Assembly: GCF_001592735.1 (NCBI RefSeq)
Contig: NZ_LUKE01000001.1
Span: 62,001-126,000 of the forward strand
Source of the DNA: Bdellovibrio bacteriovorus
GTDB taxonomy: Bacteria; Bdellovibrionota; Bdellovibrionia; Bdellovibrionales; Bdellovibrionaceae
Direction: 5' to 3'
DNA length: 64,000 nucleotides
In this document: piece after piece, positions 52,588 to 62,150 of the stretch
Position numbering within the stretch: position 1 is the first letter of the stretch
How the letters are laid out: the number at the start of each line of letters is the position of its first letter
Made by a program: the position numbers and the translations under genes
The notes under the pieces: model-generated
Database searches by the model: none
Told to the model about the DNA's origin: nothing
The model's input: the letters and a program-made list of their open reading frames with translations, nothing else

Positions 52588-54126
52588 CTATTGGCAGAAC
52601 GGAAGATCTGGTTGGATTTGGCAGATGATTTGGCAAAGTTGTGGATCGCCAAGTGGGCATTCGCCGGGTTCACCTGGGTTGCCTGGATCGCCACCACCCG
52701 GAGGTTGTGAAGGTGGATTTGAAGATTTAGCACCCACGTTCATATTCAATGTCGAAGCCGTTTTTCCGTCAGCATCAGTCACTGTGATCACAGTGGAACC
52801 GTTAGATACTGCCGTGAAAGTTCCGTTGTCAGAAACTGTGGCTACAGAAGCATTGCTAGAAGCAAACTTAAATGGCGCTTTACCATTTAGAACTTGCAAC
52901 GGCAAAGTTTCAGAAGTTTTAACAGTCGCTGCAGAAGGAACGATCGTCATTTTTTTAGACATAACTGCATCAACCGCACCGTAAGCGTCTACGCGGCAGT
53001 TACAAGCCGTTTCGATAGCTACTTTAGCACCTGTTGTTTGCAAGATCGCGCGGATCTGTGCACCAGTTAGTGATTTATCTTGAGACTTCATCAAAGCCAC
53101 AAGACCCGAAACTAGCGGAGTTGCCATTGAAGTCCCAGAAAGGTTTCCGTACTTATTGTTTGGCAAAGTGGACATGATGTTTTCGCCTGGAGCTGCTACG
53201 TGAACAGTCGCTGTTCCATAGTTTGACCAAGATGGTTTCGCGTCACCTGAACCAGAAGCTGCTACGGTGATAGAGTTCGGGAATCCGTTGTTTGCTGGAT
53301 ACATTTCAGTCACGTCGTTGTTTTTACCATCGTTCGCCGCTGCCGCTACGAAGATGATACCCGCGTCGTCAGCACGTTTCACGGCTTCAACTAGTGGTTG
53401 AGCTTGTGAACGAGACACTGCTGCACCCCAAGAAGCAGAGATCACGTCAACTTTTTTCTCAATCGCGTAATCGATCGCTTTGATCGCGTTGTTAAGGTCA
53501 CCAGAACCACGCTCATCTAAGAAACGCAAAGGCATCATAGAGATGTCTGGAGCCAAACCAACGATACCACCGTCGATCAAACCCGTCGCGCCAACAGCAC
53601 CGGCACAGTGAGTACCGTGACCAGGATTTTGGAAACCCGTTTTATCCATTGGATCTGCATCGTTTTCAGCAAAGTCGTAACCTGGAACCATGTTTGGAGC
53701 CAAGTTCGGATGGCGATAATCAACGCCCGTGTCAATAACTGCAACTAGAACAGATTTGTTCCCTTTGTTACCAGCACGTTGCCAAGCTTTTTCAGCTTGA
53801 ACTTTAGAAATCGCCCATTGTTCTTTCAAAGCCGCCGCATCAACTGGTGCGGTGAAAGCATGGATCTTAAAGTTCGGCACAACATACTCAACACCTGGTT
53901 GAGACAGAAGACTTGCTAAGGCTTGAGCTTCGTGTTTTTTGTTGATGTCTACTTTTACAAGATTTGCACGTTCGTTGTGATCCGTCATTTGGATCGTCGC
54001 TACTTTCGTAGCTGTCATTGTAGTGATCATGTTAAGAGCGCCAGTATTGGTGTATTTCACCAAATACTCTCCGGCAAAAGCCTGAGACCCTAACAACAAT
54101 GCACCTAAAAATAATGCACGTTTCAT
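52588..54126 (-). CDS. Subtilisin-like serine protease (S8)
   Basis: About 512 aa with a signal peptide. The ATG at 54126 has GGAGGGGG upstream. Order: inhibitor-I9-like propeptide (about 20-95), S8 domain with catalytic Asp (VAVIDTGVDY), His (GHGTHCAGA), Asn (AAAAND) and Ser (SGTSMATPLV), then a BIG2-like Ig domain (VKTSETLPLQVLNG) and a Pro/Gly/Cys end (PPGGGDPGNPGEPGECP). It is exported and probably digests prey protein or surface. Confidence 0.9.
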   Translation of the reverse strand: MKRALFLGALLLGSQAFAGEYLVKYTNTGALNMITTMTATKVATIQMTDHNERANLVKVDINKKHEAQALASLLSQPGVEYVVPNFKIHAFTAPVDAAALKEQWAISKVQAEKAWQRAGNKGNKSVLVAVIDTGVDYRHPNLAPNMVPGYDFAENDADPMDKTGFQNPGHGTHCAGAVGATGLIDGGIVGLAPDISMMPLRFLDERGSGDLNNAIKAIDYAIEKKVDVISASWGAAVSRSQAQPLVEAVKRADDAGIIFVAAAANDGKNNDVTEMYPANNGFPNSITVAASGSGDAKPSWSNYGTATVHVAAPGENIMSTLPNNKYGNLSGTSMATPLVSGLVALMKSQDKSLTGAQIRAILQTTGAKVAIETACNCRVDAYGAVDAVMSKKMTIVPSAATVKTSETLPLQVLNGKAPFKFASSNASVATVSDNGTFTAVSNGSTVITVTDADGKTASTLNMNVGAKSSNPPSQPPGGGDPGNPGEPGECPLGDPQLCQIICQIQPDLPFCQ

Positions 54127-54299
54127 ATTAAACCCCCTCCGTGGTGAAAAAATCATATTCAGATTTGCAACGCGATGGACAGGAAAATCTTTTAAAATCT
54201 TAAATTACTTTGACACGAACCAGCGAACATTGAACCCAGCGCTGATGTTTTTAAGAATGAATAACTTTGATTTTCAATACGACAACGCTAGAGGTCACG

Positions 54300-55097
54300 A
54301 TGGATTTTGTTCACGCAATTATACTTGGAATAGTGGAAGGGATTACCGAATTTCTTCCGATCTCATCGACCGGCCACATGATTATTGCCAGCTCCTTGAT
54401 GGGAATTGAAGACAATCAATTCACCAAAGCTTTTGAAGTCATCATTCAATTCGGAGCCATTTTGTCCGTTCTGGTTTTATACTGGAAACGCTTTTTACCG
54501 AACTGGAGCTTCTATAAAAAACTCTTCGTGGCATTTTTGCCGATCGCGATTATTGGTTTTTTTGCCAAAGATCTCGTCGAACATATGTTAGGAAGTGTTC
54601 AAGTTGTTGCGTGGTCCTTAATTATCGGTGGTGTTATTTTAGTGTGGTCTGACAGATGGTTTTCTCATCTGACCACCGAAGGGCAAGGGCGTACATTTAA
54701 GGACATGAATTACTTTGATTCCGTTAAACTGGGACTTTTTCAAGCCATCGCCATGATCCCCGGTGTGTCCAGATCAGGAGCCACTATTATGGGTGGCCTG
54801 ACACTTGGCATGAACAAAAAAGAAGCAGCTGAATTTTCATTTTTCTTAGCTGTCCCCACAATGGCCGCAGCCTGCGGATACAAACTTTTAAAAATCTATA
54901 AGACCATCGACGCCGCACAAATCAATCTGCTTTTGGTCGGTGGATTTGTGGCTTTTGTGGTGGCGATGCTTGCGATCAAATTTTTTATCGGTATAGTAGC
55001 TCGCTATGGATTTCGCGGGTTTGGCTATTACCGCATTGTTCTGGGTCTCGTGATTTTGGTCATGATTTATTCTGGAATCGAGTTAAAGCTTACATAA
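54300..55097 (+). CDS. uppP: Undecaprenyl-diphosphatase UppP
   Basis: A 265-aa integral membrane protein with EGITEFLPISSTGHM and PGVSRSGATI, the two BacA/UppP catalytic motifs. It removes a phosphate from undecaprenyl diphosphate to recycle the lipid carrier for peptidoglycan. AGAGGT is 5 bp before the ATG at 54300. It is followed 21 bp later by an MscS-like gene. Confidence 0.95.
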   Translation: MDFVHAIILGIVEGITEFLPISSTGHMIIASSLMGIEDNQFTKAFEVIIQFGAILSVLVLYWKRFLPNWSFYKKLFVAFLPIAIIGFFAKDLVEHMLGSVQVVAWSLIIGGVILVWSDRWFSHLTTEGQGRTFKDMNYFDSVKLGLFQAIAMIPGVSRSGATIMGGLTLGMNKKEAAEFSFFLAVPTMAAACGYKLLKIYKTIDAAQINLLLVGGFVAFVVAMLAIKFFIGIVARYGFRGFGYYRIVLGLVILVMIYSGIELKLT

Positions 55098-55118
55098 CAC
55101 TTAATAAGGGAGCACACG

Positions 55119-56285
55119 ATGGATAAGGGGTTGGTCAAAGAATCTTCGGTTGTAAGTCATGATTTAGCAGAGCTCTTTAATCAAACAGCCTTCCTTATGC
55201 CGAACTGGAAATGGTTCGGTTTAGCCCTTGTTATTGTCCTCGGTTTTTTTCTTCATCCCGTCTTTAAGTTTGTCCTGCGACAAATTAAAAATCACAATCC
55301 CATTGCACGACGTTTCCCGGACAGCTTTACCGGGCACATCGTGACTCAACCCATTGAACGTCCTATCGCGTGGTTATTAACCATCGCCCTTTGGCTGATC
55401 GGCGGCAATGCTATCGGGTTGCCGGAAAAATTAAATCGCTATTACGACAATACACTGACCTTCTTTTTAGCGATCAACATCATCGTCCTTTTATTTTACT
55501 GCGTGGATGCGATGAAAGATGTACTGACTAAAGTCAGCATCAAAAACTCAAGCTCTTACAACTATGGCGGGCAGCTGATCCCCTATGCCTCAAAGGCCTT
55601 GAAGGTTTTAATTTTTGTTCTAGGAGTCCTGATCGCGTTGCAAAGCTTCGGACTGAATGTGATGTCACTGCTAGCGGGTCTTGGTTTAGGGGGCTTGGCT
55701 TTAGCTCTGGCCGCCCAAGACACGGCCGCCAATGTGTTTGGTTCGGTCTCTATCATGCTGGACAATCCCTTTAAGGTGGGGGACTGGATCAAAACAAAAG
55801 ACACCGAAGGAACCGTTGAAGAAATCGGTTTTCGTTCCACTCGCATTCGCACGTTTTATAACTCGGTGGTGACTTTACCTAATGCCACTATCGCAAAAGA
55901 ACTTATCGACAACATGGGCGTTCGGCCCGCTCGCCGCATTCGTCAGGTTTTAGGCATTACCTACGAAACACCCATCCCGATGATCACAAAGTTCTGCGAT
56001 CAAGTGCGAGAGAAAATTAAGTCTCACGATAAGGTAAATCCCGACACGGTCACCGTGGCGTTTAATAATTTTAATCAGTCGTCCTTAGATGTTTTAGTGA
56101 ATTTTCACATTCATGTGTACACGGGGCCTGAGGAGCTTGAACTGCAGCAGAACATTTTCTTAGAAATTCTGCAAATCGCCGCAGACTTGAATGTCGAGTT
56201 TGCTTACCCAACTCAAACGACTTACTCAAAAGATGCGCCACCGCCGATGGCCAAAAATGATTTCGTCCCCTCGCCTCAAGCTTAG
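55119..56285 (+). CDS. MscS-family mechanosensitive channel
   Basis: A 388-aa protein with four to five TM helices, the TM3-like pore segment GLGLGGLALALAAQDTAANVFGS, and the conserved beta domain NPFKVGDWIKTKDTEGTVEEIG. It opens on membrane tension to release solutes. It likely shares an operon with uppP. Confidence 0.9.
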   Translation: MDKGLVKESSVVSHDLAELFNQTAFLMPNWKWFGLALVIVLGFFLHPVFKFVLRQIKNHNPIARRFPDSFTGHIVTQPIERPIAWLLTIALWLIGGNAIGLPEKLNRYYDNTLTFFLAINIIVLLFYCVDAMKDVLTKVSIKNSSSYNYGGQLIPYASKALKVLIFVLGVLIALQSFGLNVMSLLAGLGLGGLALALAAQDTAANVFGSVSIMLDNPFKVGDWIKTKDTEGTVEEIGFRSTRIRTFYNSVVTLPNATIAKELIDNMGVRPARRIRQVLGITYETPIPMITKFCDQVREKIKSHDKVNPDTVTVAFNNFNQSSLDVLVNFHIHVYTGPEELELQQNIFLEILQIAADLNVEFAYPTQTTYSKDAPPPMAKNDFVPSPQA

Positions 56286-56300
56286 TTTGTAAAAGAAAAC

Positions 56301-56355
56301 GCACACTGTGACCGCTCATCTTGCGCAATGCGCCGATGCAGGACGGTGTGCTTTT
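56301..56355 (+). terminator. Imperfect terminator-like structure after MscS gene
   Basis: GCACACTGT (56301-56309) and ACGGTGTGC (56343-56351) pair with one G-U, followed by TTTTCG; the large loop contains an inner TTGCGCAA dyad. If real it makes the ClC start downstream of 56355 likely. Confidence 0.4.
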
Positions 56356-56383
56356 CGTTCTCAAAGCTCTTAGTATCGTGGGA

Positions 56384-57700
56384 ATGCGACCCTACGAAAT
56401 ACTCCGCCATCCACGAATTCGAAGTGCTCAAGATAAATTATTACTCAATTTGCCGTTTTGGATCGCCGCCGGACTGACGGCTTTGATCTCGGTCTTTTAC
56501 ACCCAAGTTTTTAAAATCTGCGAAGAATGGGCTATCGAAAATGCACATTCACCTTGGATTTATGCCACCGCCCCGCTCGCCCTTTTGGCGTCATTTTTAA
56601 TCGGTCACTTTTTTTCTAAAGAAGCCCTGGGCAGCGGAATTCCTCAAGTCATCGCGGCGGTTGAGATGTCGCCCACAAGACATCCTTATCTGGAAAAACT
56701 CTTAAGCATTAAAATGGTGATCGTCAAAATCGTGGGTTCTTGTGTGTGTGTTTTAGGAGGCGGCGTTTCGGGGCGCGAAGGGCCGACTTTACAAATTTCC
56801 ACCGCCGTATTTTATCAACTGTCGCGCTTTTGGCCCAAAAAACTTCCTCAACCTCAACTTCCCGCAATGATTTTGGCCGGCGGTGCGGGGGGACTAGCTT
56901 CGGCCTTTAATACTCCCTTGGGCGGTATCGTCTTTGCGATCGAAGAACTTTCAAAGTCGCACATCAGCCTTGTGCGAACCGCCGTCTTTCAAGCGGTCAT
57001 CATCGCGGGTTTATCGGCACAACTTTTTTTAGGGAATTATCTTTACCTGGGAGATTCCAGTTTTGGAACTTTCCCGGCCGCCGTCTTATACCAAACCGTC
57101 ATCATCGCGGGCCTGGTCGGCCTTACGGGAGCGGCCTTTGCTGAAGGCCTTTTTCGTATTGCGACATGGAGGGCGCAAAAATCTTTATCATTTAAAATTA
57201 TCATGACCCTGGCCTGCGGTCTGCTGCTAAGCCTGACCATCTATCTTTGTGGTGCTCATACGGTCGGCGCGGGAAAAGGAGTGATGGTTGAACTTTTAAA
57301 AAATCCCACGGCCACCGCCGATCCTCTTTTACCGATAGCGCGCATTTTCGGGAATTTCTTTACTTATATTGGGGGAGTCATCGGTGGCGTCTTTGCTCCC
57401 GCACTCGCAAGTGGTGCGACGATGGGACAATTTTTAAGTCAACTTTTTGGCTTTGCAAATGTCAAACTGATGATCATGGTGGGGATGGTGGCTTTTTTGA
57501 CAGGCATCACTCGCACGCCTTTTACTTCCTTTGTGTTAGTTTTAGAAATGAGCGATTCCCATGAGATCATTCTTTATTTAATGATCTCTTCGATGGTGGC
57601 CAACGTGGCCGCCCGAGCGGTCAACAACAAAGGCTTTTATGAAATGGCGGCTCACGGGATTATTTCAGCCAACCCACCTCCGGCGGCTGAAAAAGCATAA
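56384..57700 (+). CDS. ClC-type chloride channel/antiporter
   Basis: About 438 aa with about ten hydrophobic segments and ClC signatures: GSGIPQ, GREGP with the gating Glu (GGGVSGREGPTLQ), and a conserved segment GGVFAPALASGATMGQ. No CBS domains. It is a H+/Cl- exchanger or channel. The ATG at 56384 is preferred to an earlier TTG at 56321, which would lie inside a terminator-like hairpin; the site is not certain. Confidence 0.85.
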   Translation: MRPYEILRHPRIRSAQDKLLLNLPFWIAAGLTALISVFYTQVFKICEEWAIENAHSPWIYATAPLALLASFLIGHFFSKEALGSGIPQVIAAVEMSPTRHPYLEKLLSIKMVIVKIVGSCVCVLGGGVSGREGPTLQISTAVFYQLSRFWPKKLPQPQLPAMILAGGAGGLASAFNTPLGGIVFAIEELSKSHISLVRTAVFQAVIIAGLSAQLFLGNYLYLGDSSFGTFPAAVLYQTVIIAGLVGLTGAAFAEGLFRIATWRAQKSLSFKIIMTLACGLLLSLTIYLCGAHTVGAGKGVMVELLKNPTATADPLLPIARIFGNFFTYIGGVIGGVFAPALASGATMGQFLSQLFGFANVKLMIMVGMVAFLTGITRTPFTSFVLVLEMSDSHEIILYLMISSMVANVAARAVNNKGFYEMAAHGIISANPPPAAEKA

Positions 57701-57795
57701 AAGCAGTGCTTTGACGGTATTGTCCAAAAAATTGACACTTTTTGCGGGGGTCGCGAATGTTTTTCAAGCGACCCACAAAGCTTCCACATCTGTGC

Positions 57796-57801
57796 TATAA
57801 A
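57796..57801 (+). promoter_or_regulatory. Extended -10 promoter of the following lipoprotein gene
   Basis: TGC directly followed by TATAAA, 26 bp upstream of the ATG at 57827. A 7-bp inverted repeat GGGTCGC/GCGACCC (57748-57774) lies just upstream and may be an operator. Confidence 0.4.
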
Positions 57802-57826
57802 GACCTTCGCTTCGGAGGTTTTATAA

Positions 57827-58798
57827 ATGAAAAATTCCTTCCAAAAATTCTTGGGTGTTCTTTTAGTTACCACCACGATCGTGGCTTGTAATAAAGACGA
57901 CTCTAAAAACGGTGGTGATTTACGCCCCTTAAATGTCACGACGGCAAATATTGTCGGCGCTTGGGAGATCGAAACGCAAACCGCCGATGTTCGCACCAGC
58001 GTTCCTAACACCAAATCACAATTTGAAATTACGGACACCACCATTGCGGCGATTCAAAGCTCCGGCAATCGCGTCCTGTGGAATCGCAGTGCGGATTACG
58101 TTTTACAAAACGGACGTATCATCACCCAAAACGTCGATAAAAATATCTTACCTGATTTAGATATTCTAAAAATCACGGAAAGCACGATGCAAGTACGTGC
58201 CTTGGTGACAAACGGATCAGCAAATCAAGAATTAATCTGGTCATTGAAGCGTATTGATCCCTCACTGCTTGTGGGGGGTTCAACAGGTCCGACCCGTCCC
58301 GGCGGTTCTTGGGAAGAATCCGTGCAAATGGAAATGGTCACGCCGACTTTGAAGTTCAACTATCAGGATTCATTCAAAGGCCGTCGCCAACAAAGAAGTC
58401 CTTTGAGTTGTTCTTATGATCGTGAAACTAGCACTTTTGATCTTGATTTAACGGCCTACCGCCGCGGTTCAGATCGTCGTGATGACCGCGACGTCGAAGC
58501 GCAAGTGTCGCTCACGGGCCGTGATGTGGTGTTTGATTTTTCAAGACGTCATGAATCAGTGAACTTTTCAATCGTGAATCCCCGTCGCCAACAACGACCG
58601 GCGTTTGTGGCGACTTACAATCCCCAAGGTGGCAGAAAAATTTATTTCAGCACCACACGCGAGAGCCGTTGCAACGTAACCCTGACTCGCCAAGGTAAGA
58701 TGGTCAGCTTCGAAGCCATGTGCCGCGAGCTTGACGCCAATGGCGACCGCTTAGAGGGCCGTGCGCGCATCAGCTTGAAAGGTTCTTGTTCATTGTAA
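57827..58798 (+). CDS. Lipoprotein of unknown function
   Basis: A 323-aa lipoprotein (lipobox VAC, Cys 21). Residues 40-150 resemble a lipocalin-like beta barrel (IVGAWEIETQTADV ... LIWSLKRID), and the rest is Arg-rich (RRGSDRRDDRDVE). GGAGG is 9 bp before the ATG. Its stop overlaps the convergent DUF488 gene by 29 bp. No known family. Confidence 0.6.
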   Translation: MKNSFQKFLGVLLVTTTIVACNKDDSKNGGDLRPLNVTTANIVGAWEIETQTADVRTSVPNTKSQFEITDTTIAAIQSSGNRVLWNRSADYVLQNGRIITQNVDKNILPDLDILKITESTMQVRALVTNGSANQELIWSLKRIDPSLLVGGSTGPTRPGGSWEESVQMEMVTPTLKFNYQDSFKGRRQQRSPLSCSYDRETSTFDLDLTAYRRGSDRRDDRDVEAQVSLTGRDVVFDFSRRHESVNFSIVNPRRQQRPAFVATYNPQGGRKIYFSTTRESRCNVTLTRQGKMVSFEAMCRELDANGDRLEGRARISLKGSCSL

Positions 58799-59267
58799 GA
58801 TTAAAAAGTCGTGGGCTTTCTGGTTTTAAAACCAGGTTCACGACTTTGATTTTTTTCTTTTTTTGCATCTCTTGCACCAGGTAATGCCGATGACAGTCTG
58901 ATTCATCGGCTTCATAACAAAGTAATACCAGCTTTTTTTTAAGTATCAGCTTTTTGAGCTCTGCGATTTCTTCTGAAACTTCAGGCAACACTTTCTTAAC
59001 ATAGTCCTTAAACATTTTATCGCGCGTGATGATCTTCGCCTTAGCTTCTTTACGCCATAAAGTTGGCACCCCCAAGGAAGGCCAATGAGTGTACTCAATG
59101 CCTTCTTTAGCTAGCTCCTCTGCCAGGCGTTTCTTGGAAAAACCTTTTTTACCGCTCACAGGATTTTTTCGAATATCTGCCAGGTGCTCAATGCCGTTTT
59201 CCTTAAGCCCCGCTACAAATTGGTTAATATCGCAGCCTTCGTATCCCACGGTGAAAAGTTTTGCCAT
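58770..59267 (-). CDS. DUF488 family protein
   Basis: A 165-aa protein. LFTVGYEGCDINQFV, LADIRKNPVSGKKGF, HWPSLGVP and LLCYEADESDCHRHYL are DUF488 hallmarks; the conserved Cys-His-His cluster is intact. Function unknown (some members are DNA- or RNA-linked). ATG at 59267 has AGGAG 8 bp upstream. It overlaps the convergent lipoprotein gene. Confidence 0.8.
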   Translation of the reverse strand: MAKLFTVGYEGCDINQFVAGLKENGIEHLADIRKNPVSGKKGFSKKRLAEELAKEGIEYTHWPSLGVPTLWRKEAKAKIITRDKMFKDYVKKVLPEVSEEIAELKKLILKKKLVLLCYEADESDCHRHYLVQEMQKKKKIKVVNLVLKPESPRLFNLTMNKNLSS

Positions 59268-59346
59268 GCCCGACACTCCTACACTCTTGAGATCATAGCT
59301 CTGATTGTGTCCCGGCGCGGAATAAAACTTTGAGGTCTTTTAACAA

Positions 59347-59373
59347 AAAACCCCGGGATTCTCCCCGAGGTTT
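59347..59373 (-). terminator. Terminator of the coiled-coil gene
   Basis: On the minus strand AAAACCTCGGG and CCCGGGGTTTT form an 11-bp stem (one G-U) followed by TTTGT. It is 30 bp after the stop of the 59405 gene. Confidence 0.85.
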
Positions 59374-59404
59374 TAATCGAAATTAATTTAACTGTGTCTT
59401 CTGA

Positions 59405-60607
59405 CTATTTTTTCTTTTTCTTAGTTTTATCCGTCAAACCAGATTCAGCACGAATCTTCGCGGTTTCAAGTTTCGCTTTTTCTGTTTCGGTTTCGGCTCT
59501 GGCCGTTTCAAGCTTCACTTTTGATTCATCCGCTTTATCTGCGGCGGCTTCGGCCAGCTTTTCTAACTTCGCTGCTTCGGATTTAGCTTTTTCCGCTTCT
59601 TCACGCAAACGCTTCATTTCGGCTTCACCACGGGCTGTTTCCGCCTCGTGATCGGCGATGGCTTTTTTAGATTTCGCGATCGCCATAGTAGCCTCTGCTT
59701 GCTCTTTACGAAGAGTATTGCGGTTGGCTTCTAATTCTTGGCGGATTTTCGCTGCGGCTTGACGCGCTTTTTCTTCTTCTTTGCGGATCTCTTCTGATTT
59801 TTTTCTTTCGGACTCTGCTTGTTTCACCGCTTCTTTAGAAGCTTCTTGAGAAGCCGCTAATTCTTTTTGTAACTTTTCAGTCATCGCCTTGGCTTGTTCG
59901 TCTTGAACTTTCAAGCGCGCTATTTCGGCCTCCGCTTTGGCTTTATCCGCTTCCGCACGAGCGATATCTTGTTTTGCTTTCGCTTCGCGAGATTTAGCTT
60001 CCGCCACCGCTTTTTCCGTCAGCAGTTTCGTTTTCGCTAAATTCTGCTCAGCTTTTTGCAATTCCATTTTAGCGTTATCAGCTTCTTTAGTGGCCTTGGC
60101 TCCCTCTTCGTGAGCCGCATTGGCTTTTTTCTCTTGGTCTTTCGCTTGATCGCCAATTTCCTTGGCTTTGCTTTCAGCGTCTTTGCGCGCTTTTAAAGCT
60201 TCATCTTTATCTTTTTGTGCTTTTTGAGTTTTTTCTTGAGCGGCTTTAATACGCGCCTCGGAAGAAGCTTGTTCTTTTTCGGCAACGGCTTTTTGGCGTT
60301 CGAAATCGGCGATCTCGGCCTTCATCTTAGCCACATCACGCTCACCTTCAGCTTGTTCCTTTTTTGCTTCCGCTTCCATAGAGCGAGCTTTGGCAATTTG
60401 GCTTTGCGCCTCAGAACGAATTTTATCGCGCTTACGACGTTCATCGTCGGCTCTTTTTTTAGCCTCAATAGCTTCAGCTTTGGCAGATTCTGCGTCGGCC
60501 ATGGCCTCTTCCGCGTCGATCTGTGCGCTGTCTGCTTGTGCGTGGGCAAACTGTGGTGTTTGCGCCATCAATGCTGCCAAAATCAAAATCCCAAAAGCTT
60601 TAAACAT
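59405..60607 (-). CDS. Secreted long coiled-coil protein (Ala/Lys/Glu-rich)
   Basis: A 400-aa protein: signal peptide (QFAHAQ), then one almost unbroken coiled coil from about residue 25 to 395, built from Ala, Lys, Glu and Gln, and a Lys-only end (KKKKK). AAGGAG precedes the ATG at 60607. It may be a periplasmic rod or spacer. Low-complexity content makes homology claims unsafe. Confidence 0.65.
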   Translation of the reverse strand: MFKAFGILILAALMAQTPQFAHAQADSAQIDAEEAMADAESAKAEAIEAKKRADDERRKRDKIRSEAQSQIAKARSMEAEAKKEQAEGERDVAKMKAEIADFERQKAVAEKEQASSEARIKAAQEKTQKAQKDKDEALKARKDAESKAKEIGDQAKDQEKKANAAHEEGAKATKEADNAKMELQKAEQNLAKTKLLTEKAVAEAKSREAKAKQDIARAEADKAKAEAEIARLKVQDEQAKAMTEKLQKELAASQEASKEAVKQAESERKKSEEIRKEEEKARQAAAKIRQELEANRNTLRKEQAEATMAIAKSKKAIADHEAETARGEAEMKRLREEAEKAKSEAAKLEKLAEAAADKADESKVKLETARAETETEKAKLETAKIRAESGLTDKTKKKKK

Positions 60608-60983
60608 CAGATGTCTCCTTAAGATGTAAAACAACAGAACTAAGACTATATTGATTTTTGGGAAAAAAAAAGACGACCAGGATTGGGGGGGAGGGTCCTG
60701 GCCGCCATGGGGGGGTATCTTTCCTTATTGCAAGGGGGCTGCCATGATCAAATATTCGTCAAAACCCCTTAAATTCGCTCTTAGCCCAATACCTCTGTCG
60801 AGCTTTTTTACAGAAAGCGCCCAAGGCCGTCCCCGGTTTGCTTATTTCGAAAGCAAGAAATCTAGCCGAGGGTCTCGCTTAAGAATTCGCCTAAATCTTC
60901 AAATAATTTTAAACCTGTCTCATTACCAATGTCCCATTGCTGGACTCGACATAAACGACCTTCATTCCCTAACCTGTAAAGAC
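60608..60983 (+). other. 376-bp region with G-rich leader before the amidase
   Basis: No convincing gene. It has four G-tracts (60685-60691, 60693-60695, 60709-60715, 60734-60738) and an in-frame but unusual-looking extension of the amidase ORF (ATG 60744). A G-quadruplex is possible. Confidence 0.4.
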
Positions 60984-61763
60984 ATGACATTTATCTTAAA
61001 GACTCTTTTTTGCTTCCTGGTCACCACCTCACCTGCTTGGGCATTGCATATCATGTTAGACCCTGGCCATGGTGGCATCGATACGGGAGCCGTGTATGGT
61101 TCGGCCAAAGAAGCCGATCTGGTTTTAAAAGTCGCCCAACGTCTTAAAACTTTGTTAGAGCAAGATCCTGACTTTAAGGTCTCTATCACCCGCACCGCAG
61201 ATCGCGTGGTGGCTCTGCCCGCTCGGGTGAAGTTGGCGGAACAAGTCAAAGCCGAACTGTTTGTGAGCTTACACGCTAACGCGGCCACCGACCCCCGAGC
61301 CAAAGGAGTGGAGTTCTTTTTTCAGAATCATTTACCCCCCGATGAAGAAAGTCTTTTTTTAGCCAGCCAAGAAAATCAGTTGATGATCAACGCCAAAGAA
61401 ATCAATGAAATTTCAGGGGGCGATGATCTGTCAAAAAAAGGCGACGTCGCCGCCATCGTGGAAGACTTGCAACGACAAAATCGCATCAACAGCAGCTTGC
61501 GTTTAACCCAAACTTTGACACGCGTATGGCGCCAGGACAAAGACTCAACCCATGCGGCCATCAAGCAAGCACCGTTTTACGTGATCTCTAAAACTTCGAT
61601 GCCTTCAGTTTTAATTGAAATTGGTTTTTTAAGTAATCCGCGTGAAGCCAAAAAACTTTTAAACGCGGACTATCAGAAGGATTTAGCGCAGAAGATTTAT
61701 TCTGCGCTCGTGAGCTATAAAGAAAAGATCGAAAAAGTTCCCGCAAAAATCACCGTGAACTAA
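60984..61763 (+). CDS. N-acetylmuramoyl-L-alanine amidase (Amidase_3)
   Basis: A 259-aa secreted protein (signal FLVTTSPAWA). Amidase_3 zinc/catalytic residues: LDPGHGGIDTGAV (His), LFVSLHANA (His) and LIEIGFLSNP (Glu). It cleaves the sugar-peptide bond of murein in the periplasm. The ATG at 60984 is chosen because it opens the signal peptide; earlier in-frame starts give no protein-like sequence. Confidence 0.9.
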   Translation: MTFILKTLFCFLVTTSPAWALHIMLDPGHGGIDTGAVYGSAKEADLVLKVAQRLKTLLEQDPDFKVSITRTADRVVALPARVKLAEQVKAELFVSLHANAATDPRAKGVEFFFQNHLPPDEESLFLASQENQLMINAKEINEISGGDDLSKKGDVAAIVEDLQRQNRINSSLRLTQTLTRVWRQDKDSTHAAIKQAPFYVISKTSMPSVLIEIGFLSNPREAKKLLNADYQKDLAQKIYSALVSYKEKIEKVPAKITVN

Positions 61764-61766
61764 TTC

Positions 61767-62150
61767 TTAATAATATTCGTCGTAGACTTTCCACTTACCG
61801 TTCGTGCAAATCACACGGCGGTAAACGTTGCGATCATTCGCGTTGTCGCGCTCTTGCCATAACTCTTTACGACCCTCCGCACAGCGCGATTTAGGATTGT
61901 AAACATAATCTGACAAATCATAATAGCTGCCATTTTGACAGGTGCGTACGATGGTGACTGATTGGTCGTTGATATTATCACGTTCTGTGAAACTAGCGCG
62001 TTGGCCTTCCACGCAGCGACGTGGGGCCGCGTAAGCAGCGCGCTGACGAAGTCCGCCCCCGCCAGAGCCCCCACCACCTACTGTTTGGGCGAATGTGCTT
62101 GGAATAATAAACATCACCAATAAAATCGGTAATAAGATCTTTGCGATCAT
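61767..62150 (-). CDS. Secreted protein with two RDN/ND repeats
   Basis: A 127-aa product with a signal peptide (PSTFAQ), a Gly-rich linker and two copies of a repeat: Cys-x-Glu-Gly, about 10 aa, RDN-x-ND, about 9 aa, Cys, x, Asn-Gly. The same repeat fills the 63217 gene. The start overlaps the upstream stop (ATGA), so it is coupled to the 62147 gene. Function unknown. Confidence 0.7.
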   Translation of the reverse strand: MIAKILLPILLVMFIIPSTFAQTVGGGGSGGGGLRQRAAYAAPRRCVEGQRASFTERDNINDQSVTIVRTCQNGSYYDLSDYVYNPKSRCAEGRKELWQERDNANDRNVYRRVICTNGKWKVYDEYY

